The notes under the pieces: generated by a model
Told to the model about the DNA's origin: nothing
Databases searched by the model: none
Seen by the model: only the letters and a program-made list of their open reading frames with translations
Origin: Circinella umbellata
Lineage: Eukaryota; Mucoromycota; Mucoromycetes; Mucorales; Lichtheimiaceae
DNA length: 64,000 nucleotides
Reading direction: 5' to 3'
Assembly: GCA_025093555.1 (NCBI GenBank)
Contig: JAIWNF010000001.1
Location: 62,001-126,000 of the forward strand
Translations under genes and position numbers: made by a program
Part shown: piece by piece, positions 47,061-59,000 of the stretch
Layout: each line of letters starts with the position of its first letter
Numbering within the stretch: position 1 is the first letter of the stretch

Positions 47061-48464
47061 TATAATGAAGGTAGTTAAAAGATTTGCTTAACAACGATAT
47101 TTTTCCTTTCTTACGTACCAATGCTTTCGCTTGAATATATATATTTTGAAAAACAGTTGTTGTCTTGTTTCCTCTATTTTGAGTCGCTTATTAGTTTTGA
47201 TAGTTTCTGTACTGCGGTCAAAAATAAAAAATTACCTGGATGCAGTTTGGATTTTAGGTCTTTCACTCAGATGGGGGTCGCCACAGGTGAATTAACATGA
47301 CATCATCTGCTATCCATACTTGCTAATAACAACAAGGAGCACCATATCCCTACAAGGTCGTATGAGATTCCTATGTTGTTGAGGATAACGCCTTTGCGAT
47401 TTTTCACCAAGAATTTAAAAACAAGCTCTTCATAAGAATTATTAGGTCATTTTTTAATAAGTATGGTAACAATAGACTCGAAATACAGTTTTGAGGTTTA
47501 TTTGATGTATGATTAATGCTTTGAGTTAGGCTAGGGTCGCTATTTATTCTTATGAATACGTAGGTATGAAACACTTTTAAGAAAGTAAAGGTCTATTTTG
47601 TTCATACAGCAAGGTTGTGAAAAGATATACTTTATCACCTTTTTATTGATTTCAAAGGTAAAAATGTAAAATAGCGAACACCTTTCGTCTTTTGGTCTAT
47701 GAGACATGTTAAAAAGGGACCAACTTTATGAACTCTGGTTAGAACAATAGTATCTCATAGATGCTTTGTTTGATAAATGAAAAGGGCTGGATAAATACCA
47801 TTTTATGATTAAATTTTATTTGGGTGATAAAAAGTATATGTTTCGATTAGTAAAGTAGTTCTCCCATTCGATAGATACTTGTATATTTGTAGTGGTTTGA
47901 TCGAAGAAACTATTAAACATGATTAAAGCAATAAAACAAGAAGATGCAAAAGTTATTAGTGAGGATACGTATCCTTACTTCTTTACGTACGAAAGGATAA
48001 TTTACGAATACGGTACGTACATTCTCATCAGCTGTAACGTAGTATATTGAAGTTGATCGAATAAGATAAGTCGGGAATGTTTCATTTAGGTCCTTTTTAA
48101 ATCTTTTACCTAGCACGTACGTAGATAAGCTCAAAGGATATAGATATTAACATAATAGGTATGATATTTAAAATACTGTTATCTTTTTAATCATAAAAAA
48201 CAAATAGAATACGTATGTACATTTAAGATAAGATGTTACGTATTATATGAATAGATATTTGAGGTTAGTAATTAAAGTGGATCAGAGCTTTAGAAGAATC
48301 CTATGAGGTGTGGGGTATCTCTTATTCTTATTTGTTACTAGGGAGAATATACCTTAGTTTTGGTATTTAATAAAGACTGAAGTTTACAAAAAAATTGTAG
48401 TTCACAAATTTTTTTAAAAATAATTGAAATTGAATTTTCAACTTACAAAAAAATAACTTTTCAA
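47061..48464. other. Flank of copy 1 with a diverged repeat of 32.85-33.1 kb
   Basis: No intact gene. 47,437-47,590 and 47,940-48,130 are related to 32,850-33,100. The minus-strand frame 47,913-48,134 (LNETFPTYLIRSTSIYYVTA) has a degraded partner near 33,090-32,990 (both contain NYPFV), which suggests an old coding sequence. TACGTA palindromes are frequent. Confidence 0.45.
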
Positions 48465-50005
48465 ATGGATCAACAAAATATAACTGATAAAATTAATAAT
48501 GAAGTTAATAAAATTATTATAGATAATTGGAACTTTTTAGAATATAATTGGCCTGTCATAAACTATAAATATAAACATCGTACTATAATAAAACATATTA
48601 ATAATATAAATGAAATTAAAAAAAAATTAATTAATAAAGCTGGTTATATTGCTGTATTTTATTTTCTAATTATACTATATACAAATAAGGAATATCCAGG
48701 TCCTTATTTTGAACTTGAAAAAGGTTTATTTTTACTATTTCATTTAGTAGAAGGTATATCAGGTATAGATATAAATAAATATATACCTCAAACAGCATGT
48801 CATAAATATTATAAAAAGTTTTGGATGGATGAAGATAATTATAAAAGAATAAATAAGATAGTTAATAATTCATTAGAAAATATGTTTTCATCATTAAGAT
48901 TAAGAATTTTATGTGCACATAAAAATAATCCACCACTATTTAAACATATTACATTTATTATTGATGGACATCATGATTCCCGTATTAATTATGTTAACAC
49001 TGATATAAAACGTGAAAGATTGTTTTCTTATAAGTTTAAAAAAAGTGGTTTACATACCCAAATTATAGCAGATATTAATGATATGATAATTTATACATCT
49101 AAAAGCGAGTTTTGTGCAGATAGTTCAGATGGAAGTATGTTTTTAAATATGAAACTTTATAATAAATTAAATAAAAATGATGTATTAGCAACTGATGTCG
49201 GCTATACCTTATTTATTAATCAATTAATAGAACTCTCTTCTGAAAAAGGATATGATTTATTAAAAAATAATTTATATATCCTATAAGAAAGGAAATTAAT
49301 GTAAATTTAACAGCTGATGAACGATATTATGATGATGTTTTTAGAAGTTTTAGATCAAAAATTGAGAATCAATTCTCTGAAGTTGGTAATAAATATAAGA
49401 GATTCAATAATAACAAATATATTGTCTAAATGGATAATATAAAATTCTATAACCTTCAGTTTCGTGTTGCATGTCTATTAAAAAATATACAAAAGTTTTG
49501 TGAGATATTTAATATAAATGTACAACCACATCATAAATTATGGGAATCAGATGATTTTGATTTTCGATATGAAGCTAAGTTGGTTGATATTGTTATTAGT
49601 AGTTCAGGTGAAGCTGCATTAAAAAAAGATGAGATTCTTAAATTACAAGAACAGTTTTTAAATCTTGATATTGAAAATGATAATATGAATATTGATAATG
49701 AGATTAGTGAAAATGATAATGAAGATAATAATAGTAGTGAAGATGATATTCCTAAATTTAATAAAAAGAAAAGAAGACGTAAAGGAAAGGAAAAAGCTAT
49801 TAATATAGATAAAGTTAGAAATACAGAGGATAAAGCATATGAAATTAAAAGTATAGTTGATCATAAAATTGAGCATAATGAGTACATATTTTTTGTAAAA
49901 TGGAAAAACTATCCTTTTACAGATAATAGTTGGTTACATATCAATAAGTTTAATGAAAAAGATTTATTAAATGAATATATTTTAGAACATTATCTTCATA
50001 TATAA
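48465..50005 (+). pseudogene. Second chromodomain-DDE transposase, frameshifted
   Basis: Homologous to the 41,534-42,922 protein along its full length but clearly diverged. MDQQNITDKI... carries PGPYFELEKGLFLLFHLVEG, the first Asp D167 in FIIDGHHDSRIN and the second D244 in LATDVGYTLFI. A frame change at about 49,270-49,285 follows NNLYI. The next piece, PIRKEINVNLTADERYYDDV, carries FRSFRSKIENQFSE with the catalytic Glu. An in-frame TAA at 49,427-49,429 precedes MDNIKFYNLQFRVACLLKNI. An acidic linker and a nuclear-localisation-like KKKRRRKGKEKA segment lead to a chromodomain at the end (AYEIKSIVDHKIEHNEYIFF, VKWKNYPFTDNSW). No direct repeats or clear ends could be seen around it. Confidence 0.75.
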
Positions 50006-50282
50006 TTCTTTATATATTTAAGGCAAAACATTATTAAAACAAAGAAAGAAAGGATTACCTATAATTATTTTTATTGGTTTTCTTTCTTTTCTTTTTTATA
50101 ATTAGATCATCTTCCTGTTTCTTTACAATTTTTTCAATTTTTTTCTTTTTATTGGTATATGTTTTTTACTATGAGAGCAACAAAGATAGTCTGGCTTACT
50201 ATCTAATAGGTTAGTTTGTATTTTTTTCCTGCAAAATTTGCCTTCATTTTATCCTTTTTGAAATTTATGTGTACAAAAATCA

Positions 50283-50576
50283 TTATGCATAGATAGATAT
50301 ATGTAGGAAATGATCAGTAGAGAATAGATTTTTTATTTTTTTATTTATTTTTTTTGAGATTTCTTCAATTATGTTTTTATTAATAAAATTATCGAATTCA
50401 GATTGTATAAAAACATCTAATTCATTACATAAATTTATTTGTAGTTGAATGTGGTTGATAGGTAAAAATTCATTGAGGCAAACCATTTTGAGTGTTCTTT
50501 TTACATTATAAAAAAAATTCAATTTTTGTTTTAAACAAAAAAATTTATTATGCATCATTTCAAACTCCGAATCCAT
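50283..50576 (-). CDS. Hypothetical small protein convergent with the second chromodomain transposase
   Basis: A 97-codon frame, FEMMHNKFFCLKQKLNFFYN to KKIKNLFSTDHFLHISIYA, mostly helical in appearance with LQINLCNELDVFIQSEFDNF. No domain recognised. It lies 280 bp past the end of the transposase, on the other strand, and shares its AT-biased codons, so it may be a second gene of that element (Harbinger-type elements often have one) or chance. Confidence 0.3.
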   Translation of the reverse strand: MDSEFEMMHNKFFCLKQKLNFFYNVKRTLKMVCLNEFLPINHIQLQINLCNELDVFIQSEFDNFINKNIIEEISKKINKKIKNLFSTDHFLHISIYA

Positions 50577-52164
50577 AAAATATCTATAATTTAAAAGAAA
50601 ATTATATTATATTTGTGAACATTAGACTATGGTTTATTCCTCTAGGCCTAACAAGAAACATCATATTTACGCTTATTTAGTCGTTTAATCAGAAATTTAA
50701 TACAAACCAATGACCATCCATGAAAAAACTGGAGTATCATACCTTCATATATTTATCAGTTTACATGGCATGCATAACAGATTGTACAGATGTTTAAACA
50801 TTTCATTCATATAAAAAGACCTTTTTTGTATGTAATATAATAACACAATTTACATAGTAGCCTTTACAATAAGTAGCAAGTACATTTTAAAAAAAAATTA
50901 TCAAGTATTTCTGTGCGGAATCATGAATACATCATTAAGAGAAATAGGGGGAGGTGTAAACCGATCAGAGTGATTGTTCTCATCTTCACTAGTTTCAACA
51001 AATGCATACTTTCTTTTGTTTCAATATATGGATTTGACTACTGTGTTAGCTAATTTTATAACATAAAATTTCCATAAATAAAGATGCTTCAATGTACTTC
51101 TTAAATGATCCAATTCTAGAACATGGGTAGGAATATGAAGATTGTTGATTTTTTGCAAAACCATGACGTCCTTATAGTAGTACATTTGGAATATATAACT
51201 GTTATTTCCTGCAAAATCAAAGCCTAATACTTGGTTAGTGATGTCCTTCATGAGAGAATTAATGCTGCTCAAAATACACGAGTTCACTCTTGCATTCTTG
51301 CTCTGCTAGTGAATGATAAGTGAATTACTTGCATCTTCTTTTTTAAATTCAATGGAGGATAATTCGACTTTAGTATCCAAATGAGCACAGCTCACCAATA
51401 AGTCAATTCTTCTTCTGTATTCTGTGTTTTCACCTTCTTCTAGCATACTCCATAACGCGTCTCTAGTGGAGATACAGACACTCTTACCATCTGACAACAT
51501 AAGATCTGTATCATCCATGATCACCTCAAGTAACCCTTCAAATTTTCGTAGATATATGAGTTCTGATTTTGGAGATGCACTGCTCCAAAAGCGAATGTTT
51601 TTGACACTAGTAAAAAAAAAAGAAAAAAAGAGTAAATATGAGCAGTATGTATTCCACTAAGAAAAAAAAACAAAGATAACTTATACCATCTCCACCACAT
51701 TTAAAACTTGATAATTGGACGAACGTTTGTCGGATTCTCGGTGCTGAAGTTCGTCGATTATTGTGTAAATAGTATATATATTACTTGTAGTAGTTACTGT
51801 ATTTAAGTTTAATTTATCAAAGATACCATCTATAACAGTGTTCATTTCACTATCAAACTGAAGTTGACTCTTCTTTTGTTGCCTGGAATATGTAATGTTT
51901 TCTAATTCTTCAGCAGGAATAATGCTTTGATAAACATCTCTTAATTAGGGATTTGCGAAGTTGAGGATGTTGGATAGTGATAGCTTCAAGAGTTCGGTTA
52001 ATAGATGATCAATGGAATTTTGTTATAATATAGTATGTGCTTTTTGCAAAGAATGTGGCTGATAGTTTTGTTGTGTTGACTGACAGGAATATTCAAGCTT
52101 TTGATTTTACGCTTTGGATATAAAAGTTTTAATGAAGCCATACTTTGCACTTCTTTTTCATAAT

Positions 52165-52987
52165 GGAGATTAAATAATAATAGTAAATATTTTTGTAAAC
52201 TATAAAATTTTTGTAATCCTTAGATTATTAAAAATTAACATGTTTACTTATATTTATTCAAGTATATAAAAACTAAAGAAATTAATTTTTATTTTCTGCT
52301 ATAACAACACACAACACCAACACTAACTATAAAAGAAAACAAATTCTTTATTTCCTTTTCTTTGTTATTAATTATATATATAAAAAACATTTATTCATTA
52401 TACAAATTATGTTTTTAAAATCTTTATTAAAGATATTGTATCTTATCTTAAAAAAGAATCAAAAAAGAATTATTTTTTTTATTTTATTTTTAATCTTCTA
52501 TATAGAATTGATCTTTTTAACTTTTAAATTATATTATATGTTAAAATGATTACGTAATCATTTAATTAACATGTGAAAATTAATTTTATTAATTTTGATG
52601 TTTATAAACATCTTGATATATTAAATATATTATATAAATAAATATCAATAAGAATCACCCTAAAGGGTTAAAAGCTTGCAGTGGCGAGCTGATTCTTATT
52701 TATAAACTTTTATTTTTATATATTTTTATTTCTGAAAAGCATAAAAATCAATTGATTTTAAATGTTTTTTATATATATAATTAATAACAAAGAAAAGGAA
52801 ATAAAGAATTTGTTTTCTTTTATAGTTAGTGTTGGTGTTGTGTGTTGTTATAGCAGAAAATAAAAATTAATTTCTTTAGTTTTTACATACTTAAATAAAT
52901 ATAAGTAAACATGTTAATTTTTAATAATCTAAGGATTACAAAAATTTTATAGTTTACAAAAATATTTATTATTATTATTTAATCTCC
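52165..52987. mobile_element. Foldback-type element, about 220-bp inverted arms
   Basis: The left arm 52,165-52,390 (GGAGATTAAATAATAATAGT...) and right arm 52,768-52,987 are inverted copies with few differences, including ACAACACACAACACCAACAC and its complement. A loop of about 370 bp separates them and itself holds AAGAATCACC...GCTGATTCTT. No ORF. I found no clear target duplication (left flank CATAAT, right flank TAGATG). Its RNA would form a long hairpin. Confidence 0.8.
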
Positions 52988-53066
52988 TAGATGAACATTA
53001 TAAAATTTCATCATTATTTGTAGTAATATCTATAGAAAATATATTCCTTTTCTATAAGAGGGTTAA

Positions 53067-53679
53067 TCATTAATTTAGTGATTACAAAAAATTTATAAAT
53101 TTTACATTTATCATTTTTAATTTTTACTCATACCATATTACATCACCAATACTACTACTACCACTATCAACTACTATTAATTACTACTAAACTTTATTAA
53201 ATTATAAGTTTATATTGTTTTATATATCTAGTTTTATATCTAAATATTAATATATTAACTATATTTATTTCTATATATAAAAAATAAAAATAGATATTTT
53301 TTTTTATTTTTAATTAAACATTTAATTTATTGATTTTTATTTAATTTAAAATTTATATCTATATCTATATCTATATTTAATTAGAAATATAGTTTTCATT
53401 ATAATTTAATAAAGTTTAGTAGTAATTGATAGTAGTTGATAGTGGTAGTAGTAGTGTTGGTGATGTAATACGATATGAGTAAAAATTAAAAAATGCTAAA
53501 TATAAAATTTGTATTTTTCTATAATTAATTATAAATTGAGAATTTATTTTTATCTTTTTTAAAATATAAATCAAAATTGTTGATATTTATCAACATTTTT
53601 ATTTTCATATTTCTTGGCATCTAAAAAAATTATAAAATTTGTAAAATTTATAAATTTTTTGTAATCACTAAATTAATGA
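53067..53679. mobile_element. TTAA-flanked palindromic element (613 bp)
   Basis: Inverted ends TCATTAATTTAGTGATTAC at both termini, followed by a further inverted inner arm (53,118-53,215 against 53,395-53,495: ATTACATCACCAATACTACT). It is flanked by TTAA at 53,063-53,066 and 53,680-53,683. No coding capacity. TTAA targets are typical of piggyBac and Kolobok elements; which one cannot be told. Confidence 0.75.
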
Positions 53680-53683
53680 TTAA

Positions 53684-54457
53684 GGTGCATACATTTTAGA
53701 ATCGAAATTTTTATAAGTAATGTTTCAATTTTATTCTTTTAAAACACCGCCACTATACTAATTTTTTATCAGGTAATGGAGGGATATAGGATATTAGATG
53801 AAAGGTTATATGTTCCACTTGTTCAGTAACTCTATAGTGAGATTTATATCATTTTAGAACTTCTAATGACTTCAATTATTTATATAGCATCCGTTACTGA
53901 ACAATATAATTCAATATATCATTAACATATATTATAATAATTTCTAGGATTTTTATATTACTAGCAGCATCAAAAACCCATGAATGCTTCTTGTAAAGAA
54001 TTTGAATGAATAATCACATTTTAGTTAGTACTTCTTTTCTTCAACATTTTAACTTTTAGAAACAAATTTACCTGGCATATCTTTTTTCTTTGCTTTGTGC
54101 TCTACATCTTTTTCTTTACTCTTCCCATTTTATGATGCTATTTTTATGTATTAAATGACAATATCCATATATCCACATATGGTTAAATATATACCCGTTA
54201 TTTACATAGATTTGCGAGTGTTTCAACTTTGGTTCGATCATAAGATATCCCCAGCCAAAGTTGGAAATCATCCACCAACTTTGAGCCTCAAAAAAAAATA
54301 TTTTCTGTGAAAACCAAACAGACTAATCCACAAATATTGTTCTCCATCATTATAACTTTCATTTTTGTGGGTTAGTTTTTGTTTTGGATTTAGCTGTGTT
54401 TATTAATAGGCCATTGAAAATAGACAGAAAAAAATTCGATTCTAAAATGTATGCACC
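53684..54457. mobile_element. TTAA-flanked TIR element (774 bp)
   Basis: Ends are a 23-bp inverted repeat starting GGTGCATACATTTTAGAATC. It is flanked by TTAA at 53,680-53,683 (shared with the previous element) and 54,458-54,461. The interior has no recognisable gene. piggyBac- or Kolobok-type by target. Confidence 0.8.
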
Positions 54458-54990
54458 TTAACCCTCAATGTGCATCTTCTTCTTCAATATTATCAATGTG
54501 GCTTCCTTCTTCTTCTTTCTCTTCCTGTTCCTCTTCTTCCTGCTACTTCTTCATGCTCCTCGTCATCAATCAAAGTCTCAGCTGCAGCGCTATTACTTCT
54601 TGGTAGTAATCTTACTGAGCTCTCTGCTTGATCTCCTATAGCTGTGATGGATGCGGCCAACAATCTTGCATTTGTATTTTTCTAAATGTAATAAAGATGG
54701 TTAAAAATGGTTGTCGAATAAAAGTGCCATTATTATACTGTTATTATTTCTTATTACCAGTGGTTTCGCCTTTGGAATACAGCTGAAATCATTGTTAATC
54801 TATTTTGAATCAGTAATTAATTTTAATCATTTTTAGCACCACAGTCAGTTAAAAGTCTAAAAGCATACCTTGTTGTCATTGGCGTTTTAGGTCTCTCTGC
54901 TGTAGCATCCTTGTTATACTATGTGTTTGTAACTGAAGACGCGTCTCAAAAGGAATATTTGCTGATCTTGTAACGATTTCTGTTTTTCTT

Positions 54991-56065
54991 TGAAGGGAAA
55001 TTGCTGCGGACACCCATTACGGCAACCTAGGCCCCTTTTTGAAAAAAAAATTGGGTTCCATTATACACCATGCTATAGATTTTTCAATCTTTGACTTTTC
55101 ATCAACACTGGAACTTGGTTAATTTTACAGTACTACAAGGGGGTACTTTTTTTTTGCAGTAGTAGACACACAGCATTACACAATTGACATCACTTGCAAC
55201 ACAAGGTTTTTTTTTGCTCCACACTACTATGCGGTAGTTTGCTGTACTTTGAAGTAATTTGTTCCTGTAAGTATTTGCAGTAATTTTAATACATTTACAT
55301 GATATATTTTTTTATATAATAGTACATACTTTTAATAAATCAAGGGCTCTATATAGTTCATGTTAACATTGAAAAGTTTGGTCTTTTATCAGTTGAGGAG
55401 ACAATTTTAAAATCATGCTTTTGAAAATCGGAGATAGAAAGCTTCTCGCGCATTCCGAAATGAGAGGGAAAAAGCTTGGATAGATAACTTACTAGTATCT
55501 GTTGAAACAAAGAAAATTCTTTTTATTTAGTCTATCAAGTTGTGGCAAAAATATAGGCTTGACTGTACTAAATTAAGGAAAGCTATGGGATAATTATCTT
55601 CACAGTAGTTTTATCCTTTAAAAATACATCTTATGATTGTTTTAAATAAATGTAAACGCTGATATTCTTCTAATTTAGCTTTTGTACGTAACATTATTGA
55701 TAGAATCAAAGCTATTTACGTACTAATTTAGATTCAGTTTTGGGCTATGTATAACTGTTGTTTTGTCAAAAAAAATAGACATGCATACTGTATAGACTAC
55801 CGTTTTCTATTTTCTTATATTACAAGAAAGCTTTGATACACAGTATAATAAAAAATGGTCATGCGATGTTAGATACTATATAAACGTTAAACAATGTAAT
55901 GATACATAATGAAATCAAATAATTTCATCATGATGAAAAGTGATATATTTTATCATTTGTTTTAAGTTTATATTGAAATGCATGGTATATTTATACAGAT
56001 ATTTTACGACGAGTGTTATAGTAGAATAACATGGAGAGGCTTTTACTTAATAAATCCTATATTAG
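54991..56065. other. Gene-free segment upstream of the FIG4 3' end
   Basis: No gene supported. 55,795-56,065 is the FIG4 3' flank that has a diverged copy at 40,120-40,420. A GC-richer patch at 54,985-55,045 (GCGGACACCCATTACGGCAA) is of unknown origin. Confidence 0.5.
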
Positions 56066-59000
56066 TTAGTAAAACCGTCGTTCTGGCGTGATCCCAGTTT
56101 CAACAGATATAGTATTAGCGGAACCTCCTCGTCTATCTACTGTACTTGATCCTGATGTTGGTGTTGACATTGTTGTTGTTGATATTGTGGGCGTTGTGGC
56201 TGTTGTAGAACTTTTCCGTCGATTATTACTGTTGTTGTTATTAGGATTATTACCATTGGTTTCCAAAATAGCTTGTGCAGCAGCAGCTGTAGCATTCAAC
56301 ACATTATTTTGTAATGTAGCCATTAATTGACGTTGATGTTGACTTCCATGATGATGAGGATATTTTCCAGTTTTTAAATAAGATGCATATCCTTCATAAC
56401 GGCGTCTTGCATTTCCACTCCAATCTCGCGTCATTTGTACAGCAGCTACTCGCCTTGGAATATCTACATAGGTTCGATATACTTGTTCATCAATAGAATG
56501 GGTTTGTAATCCAGCATGATTACCATTATCCAAAGCTGTCGTTCGATTAAAATAATTGTAATACTGTTGATACTCTGGAAATGATTCTAATCCGCCAGGT
56601 GTACCTAATTGATCACTTTGTACCGCTGCAAGTTTATCTATTGTACGAAATTGTTGAGTATACCTAATTGAAAAGATGTATAATTATTAATTAGTAGAAT
56701 GAGAAAAAAGTTATTGAAGAGAGTGAAATCTTGCATCATAATAAAAAGCAAACCTTGTATATTCCTTTTGTTCAGTTGCAGATACTTGTGGGTCAAGACT
56801 ACGTTTAGCCATGTTTTCAATTGCCCATTTATCTTTAGCTCGATGTGTTGTTGTTTCCTCTGGTACTTGTTTTTCATCCATAGTAGTTGCAGTTACAGCT
56901 GAAGGACGTGTGCCTTGAATAGGACGAACTGTAAATGGACTCAAGTTGGATGCTACTTCTTTTGTTAATCTATAGTTTTTCATTTTATAATTTTTAGTAT
57001 TATTTTAAAGTAATGATTCATCGAGTTACAGTTAGATACACCCTATCAAATAGGAACACTTCAACATACGCTGTTTCACATGTATGACTATTAATAGCAA
57101 CTTTAGGGAATCGATATTTAAGTGTTCCATTCATATTATAAGCAAATAATGATTCAAATGTTGTCAAATGCTTAGGATCATAATACTCTGCCCAATATCC
57201 ATGATACGGATCACTTTCATCAGGATTCTCGGCTGGTTTTCGAAGATTACTTGGAATATGAAAACCAGATGAATCTTCTTGTTCTTGTTTTGGTACAAAT
57301 ACTTTTGTTGAACACCATTTTCGATAACTATAAAGAATAAAGAAAAGGTCATTTACAAGAGAATCAATATATTATAAACTACAGGCTATGCACGATAATA
57401 ATTCTTACTCTCGTTTTGTTGGTTGTATTCGAGGATCTTGATTATGAAGATGATAATCAGAATTTAATTCCCATAACATTGGTTGACCATCTTCAGTAAC
57501 AAAGTTACCCAAGAATAAATTAATAGCATCTTGTTTATCAGCGTCTAAAATAATAATAAAAAATAATCAGAACAATAGAGAAATAAAGAGAGAGAATTAA
57601 GAAACCAAAGATATTTATATATACCTGAAAATGCATTTGCATAAAATCTACGAATGGTTTCAATCATATCACGAGGATGACTTGTCCATTGATTAATTTT
57701 TCGATATGTTTCCATAGTATTAACAAGATGTGAACCACCATATTGTAAAGCAATTGTATCACCATGATCATGATACATTTCTGTAAATATATTAACAGCG
57801 TCTGAATCAAAATCAATTTTTGGTGAAGATACTACACCAAGAGCATATAATTGATGACCAAGAGCACATTTTCCCATCAAAAACTGAGCTGCATTTGTAC
57901 GATCTAAACAGTCAATACAATTTGTACGTAAAGCACCATGTTGTCTTGATCCTTCTGATCGTTTTGGCTCATCACTAATTAATGTTTTATTTTTACAAAT
58001 ATAAAAGAAAAGATTAGTCCTTGTTGCTTTTTGAATAGAAATATATATATATTACCCGTGACTACGACGCATTGCATTAATATATGGTTCAGGTCCACTA
58101 TGAAAAAATCCTGTAGAATCAATTGTTTGTTGAGCAACAGTTTCTAAGTATCCAATAACGTCTTGATTACTGAAAAAAGAAGACATACAAATAAAAAAAC
58201 AATAATTAATTTCTCTGATCAAATCAATCTTAATATACTTCTACTTACCTTTTAGATGCTCTTGACATATCCCATGCAATATATTTTATATTCTTATCTT
58301 TAGGTAAAAATTGATTTAAATAAGTAATAGCTTGTTCAAATTCACTTCCAAGAATAGATTCACGTTTATGTGATTCTTTTTGCTAGATAAAATGACATCA
58401 AATTTTAATCGTCTTTTCGTTTTCCAATTTCATCTTTAAATAAACATATATTCATATATATATTAACCTTTATTAGATTCAATACAATAACTGGTGCTCC
58501 ATATCTACTAAAAACGTTTTCAAAATGTAAGGCTGCTGCAGTATAGAATGGATCCACCACATTTACTATTAAAGAAAGAAAAAAAAATAAAACAATTAGA
58601 AATAATTTTCCAAATCATCTGATTATTGTTTTTAATGAGATATGTTTACATTCAATAGGTGGTTTAGGTGACATATTAGTCGGATCTTGAGTCCATATTA
58701 AAGGAATAGATCCACGATGTTGTACATAAGATGTGTAACGTGGATTGCCAAATAATCGATCTGTAGAATGAAATGATGTTGTTGTCATTTCTGCTACAAT
58801 TTGTTCTGTTTCAACATCATTTGCAACAAATCCCTTGAATTGAAGAAAATACAATAGTGTAAATATCTTGGTTGAAGAGCTTTTTTAAAAAAAGAAAAAC
58901 TAACCATATCATTCACACCACGTTTAAGAAATCTTGCACCTGCGAAATGTCGAGAACGTCTAGCTATTAAAGTAATAACTACATTTCTACCTAATACAGA

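Larger units (their letters stand above)
50905..54990 (-). pseudogene. Lineage-specific Mucoromycota-type gene, copy 2, with stops and three inserted elements
   Basis: N to C on the minus strand: about 54,960-54,755 (remnants of first exons), 54,690-54,470 (LAASITAIGDQAESSVRLL and an acidic tail), then insertions, then 52,160-51,690 (YPKRKIKSLNIP, TIIDELQHRESDKRSSNYQV), 51,610-51,306 (FWSSASPKSELIYLRKFEGL, LMLSDGKSVCISTRDALWSM, RRRIDLLVSC) and 51,303-50,905 (QSKNARVNSCILSSINSLMK, LHIPTHVLELDHLRSTLKHL, ending PHRNT). In-frame TAG at 51,306-51,308 (copy 1 has Gln) and TGA at 51,021-51,023 (copy 1 has Ser) show it is dead. The middle part also has several frame changes. The block 52,165-54,461 is inserted DNA absent from copy 1. 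Confidence 0.75.

Noticed and set aside
49658..49876. Minus-strand Ile/Phe-rich frame
   Set aside because: Antisense shadow of the acidic linker of the chromodomain transposase pseudogene.
52988..53062. Remnant of host-gene coding sequence between the foldback and TTAA elements
   Set aside because: 75 bp without a frame matching copy 1; origin cannot be decided.
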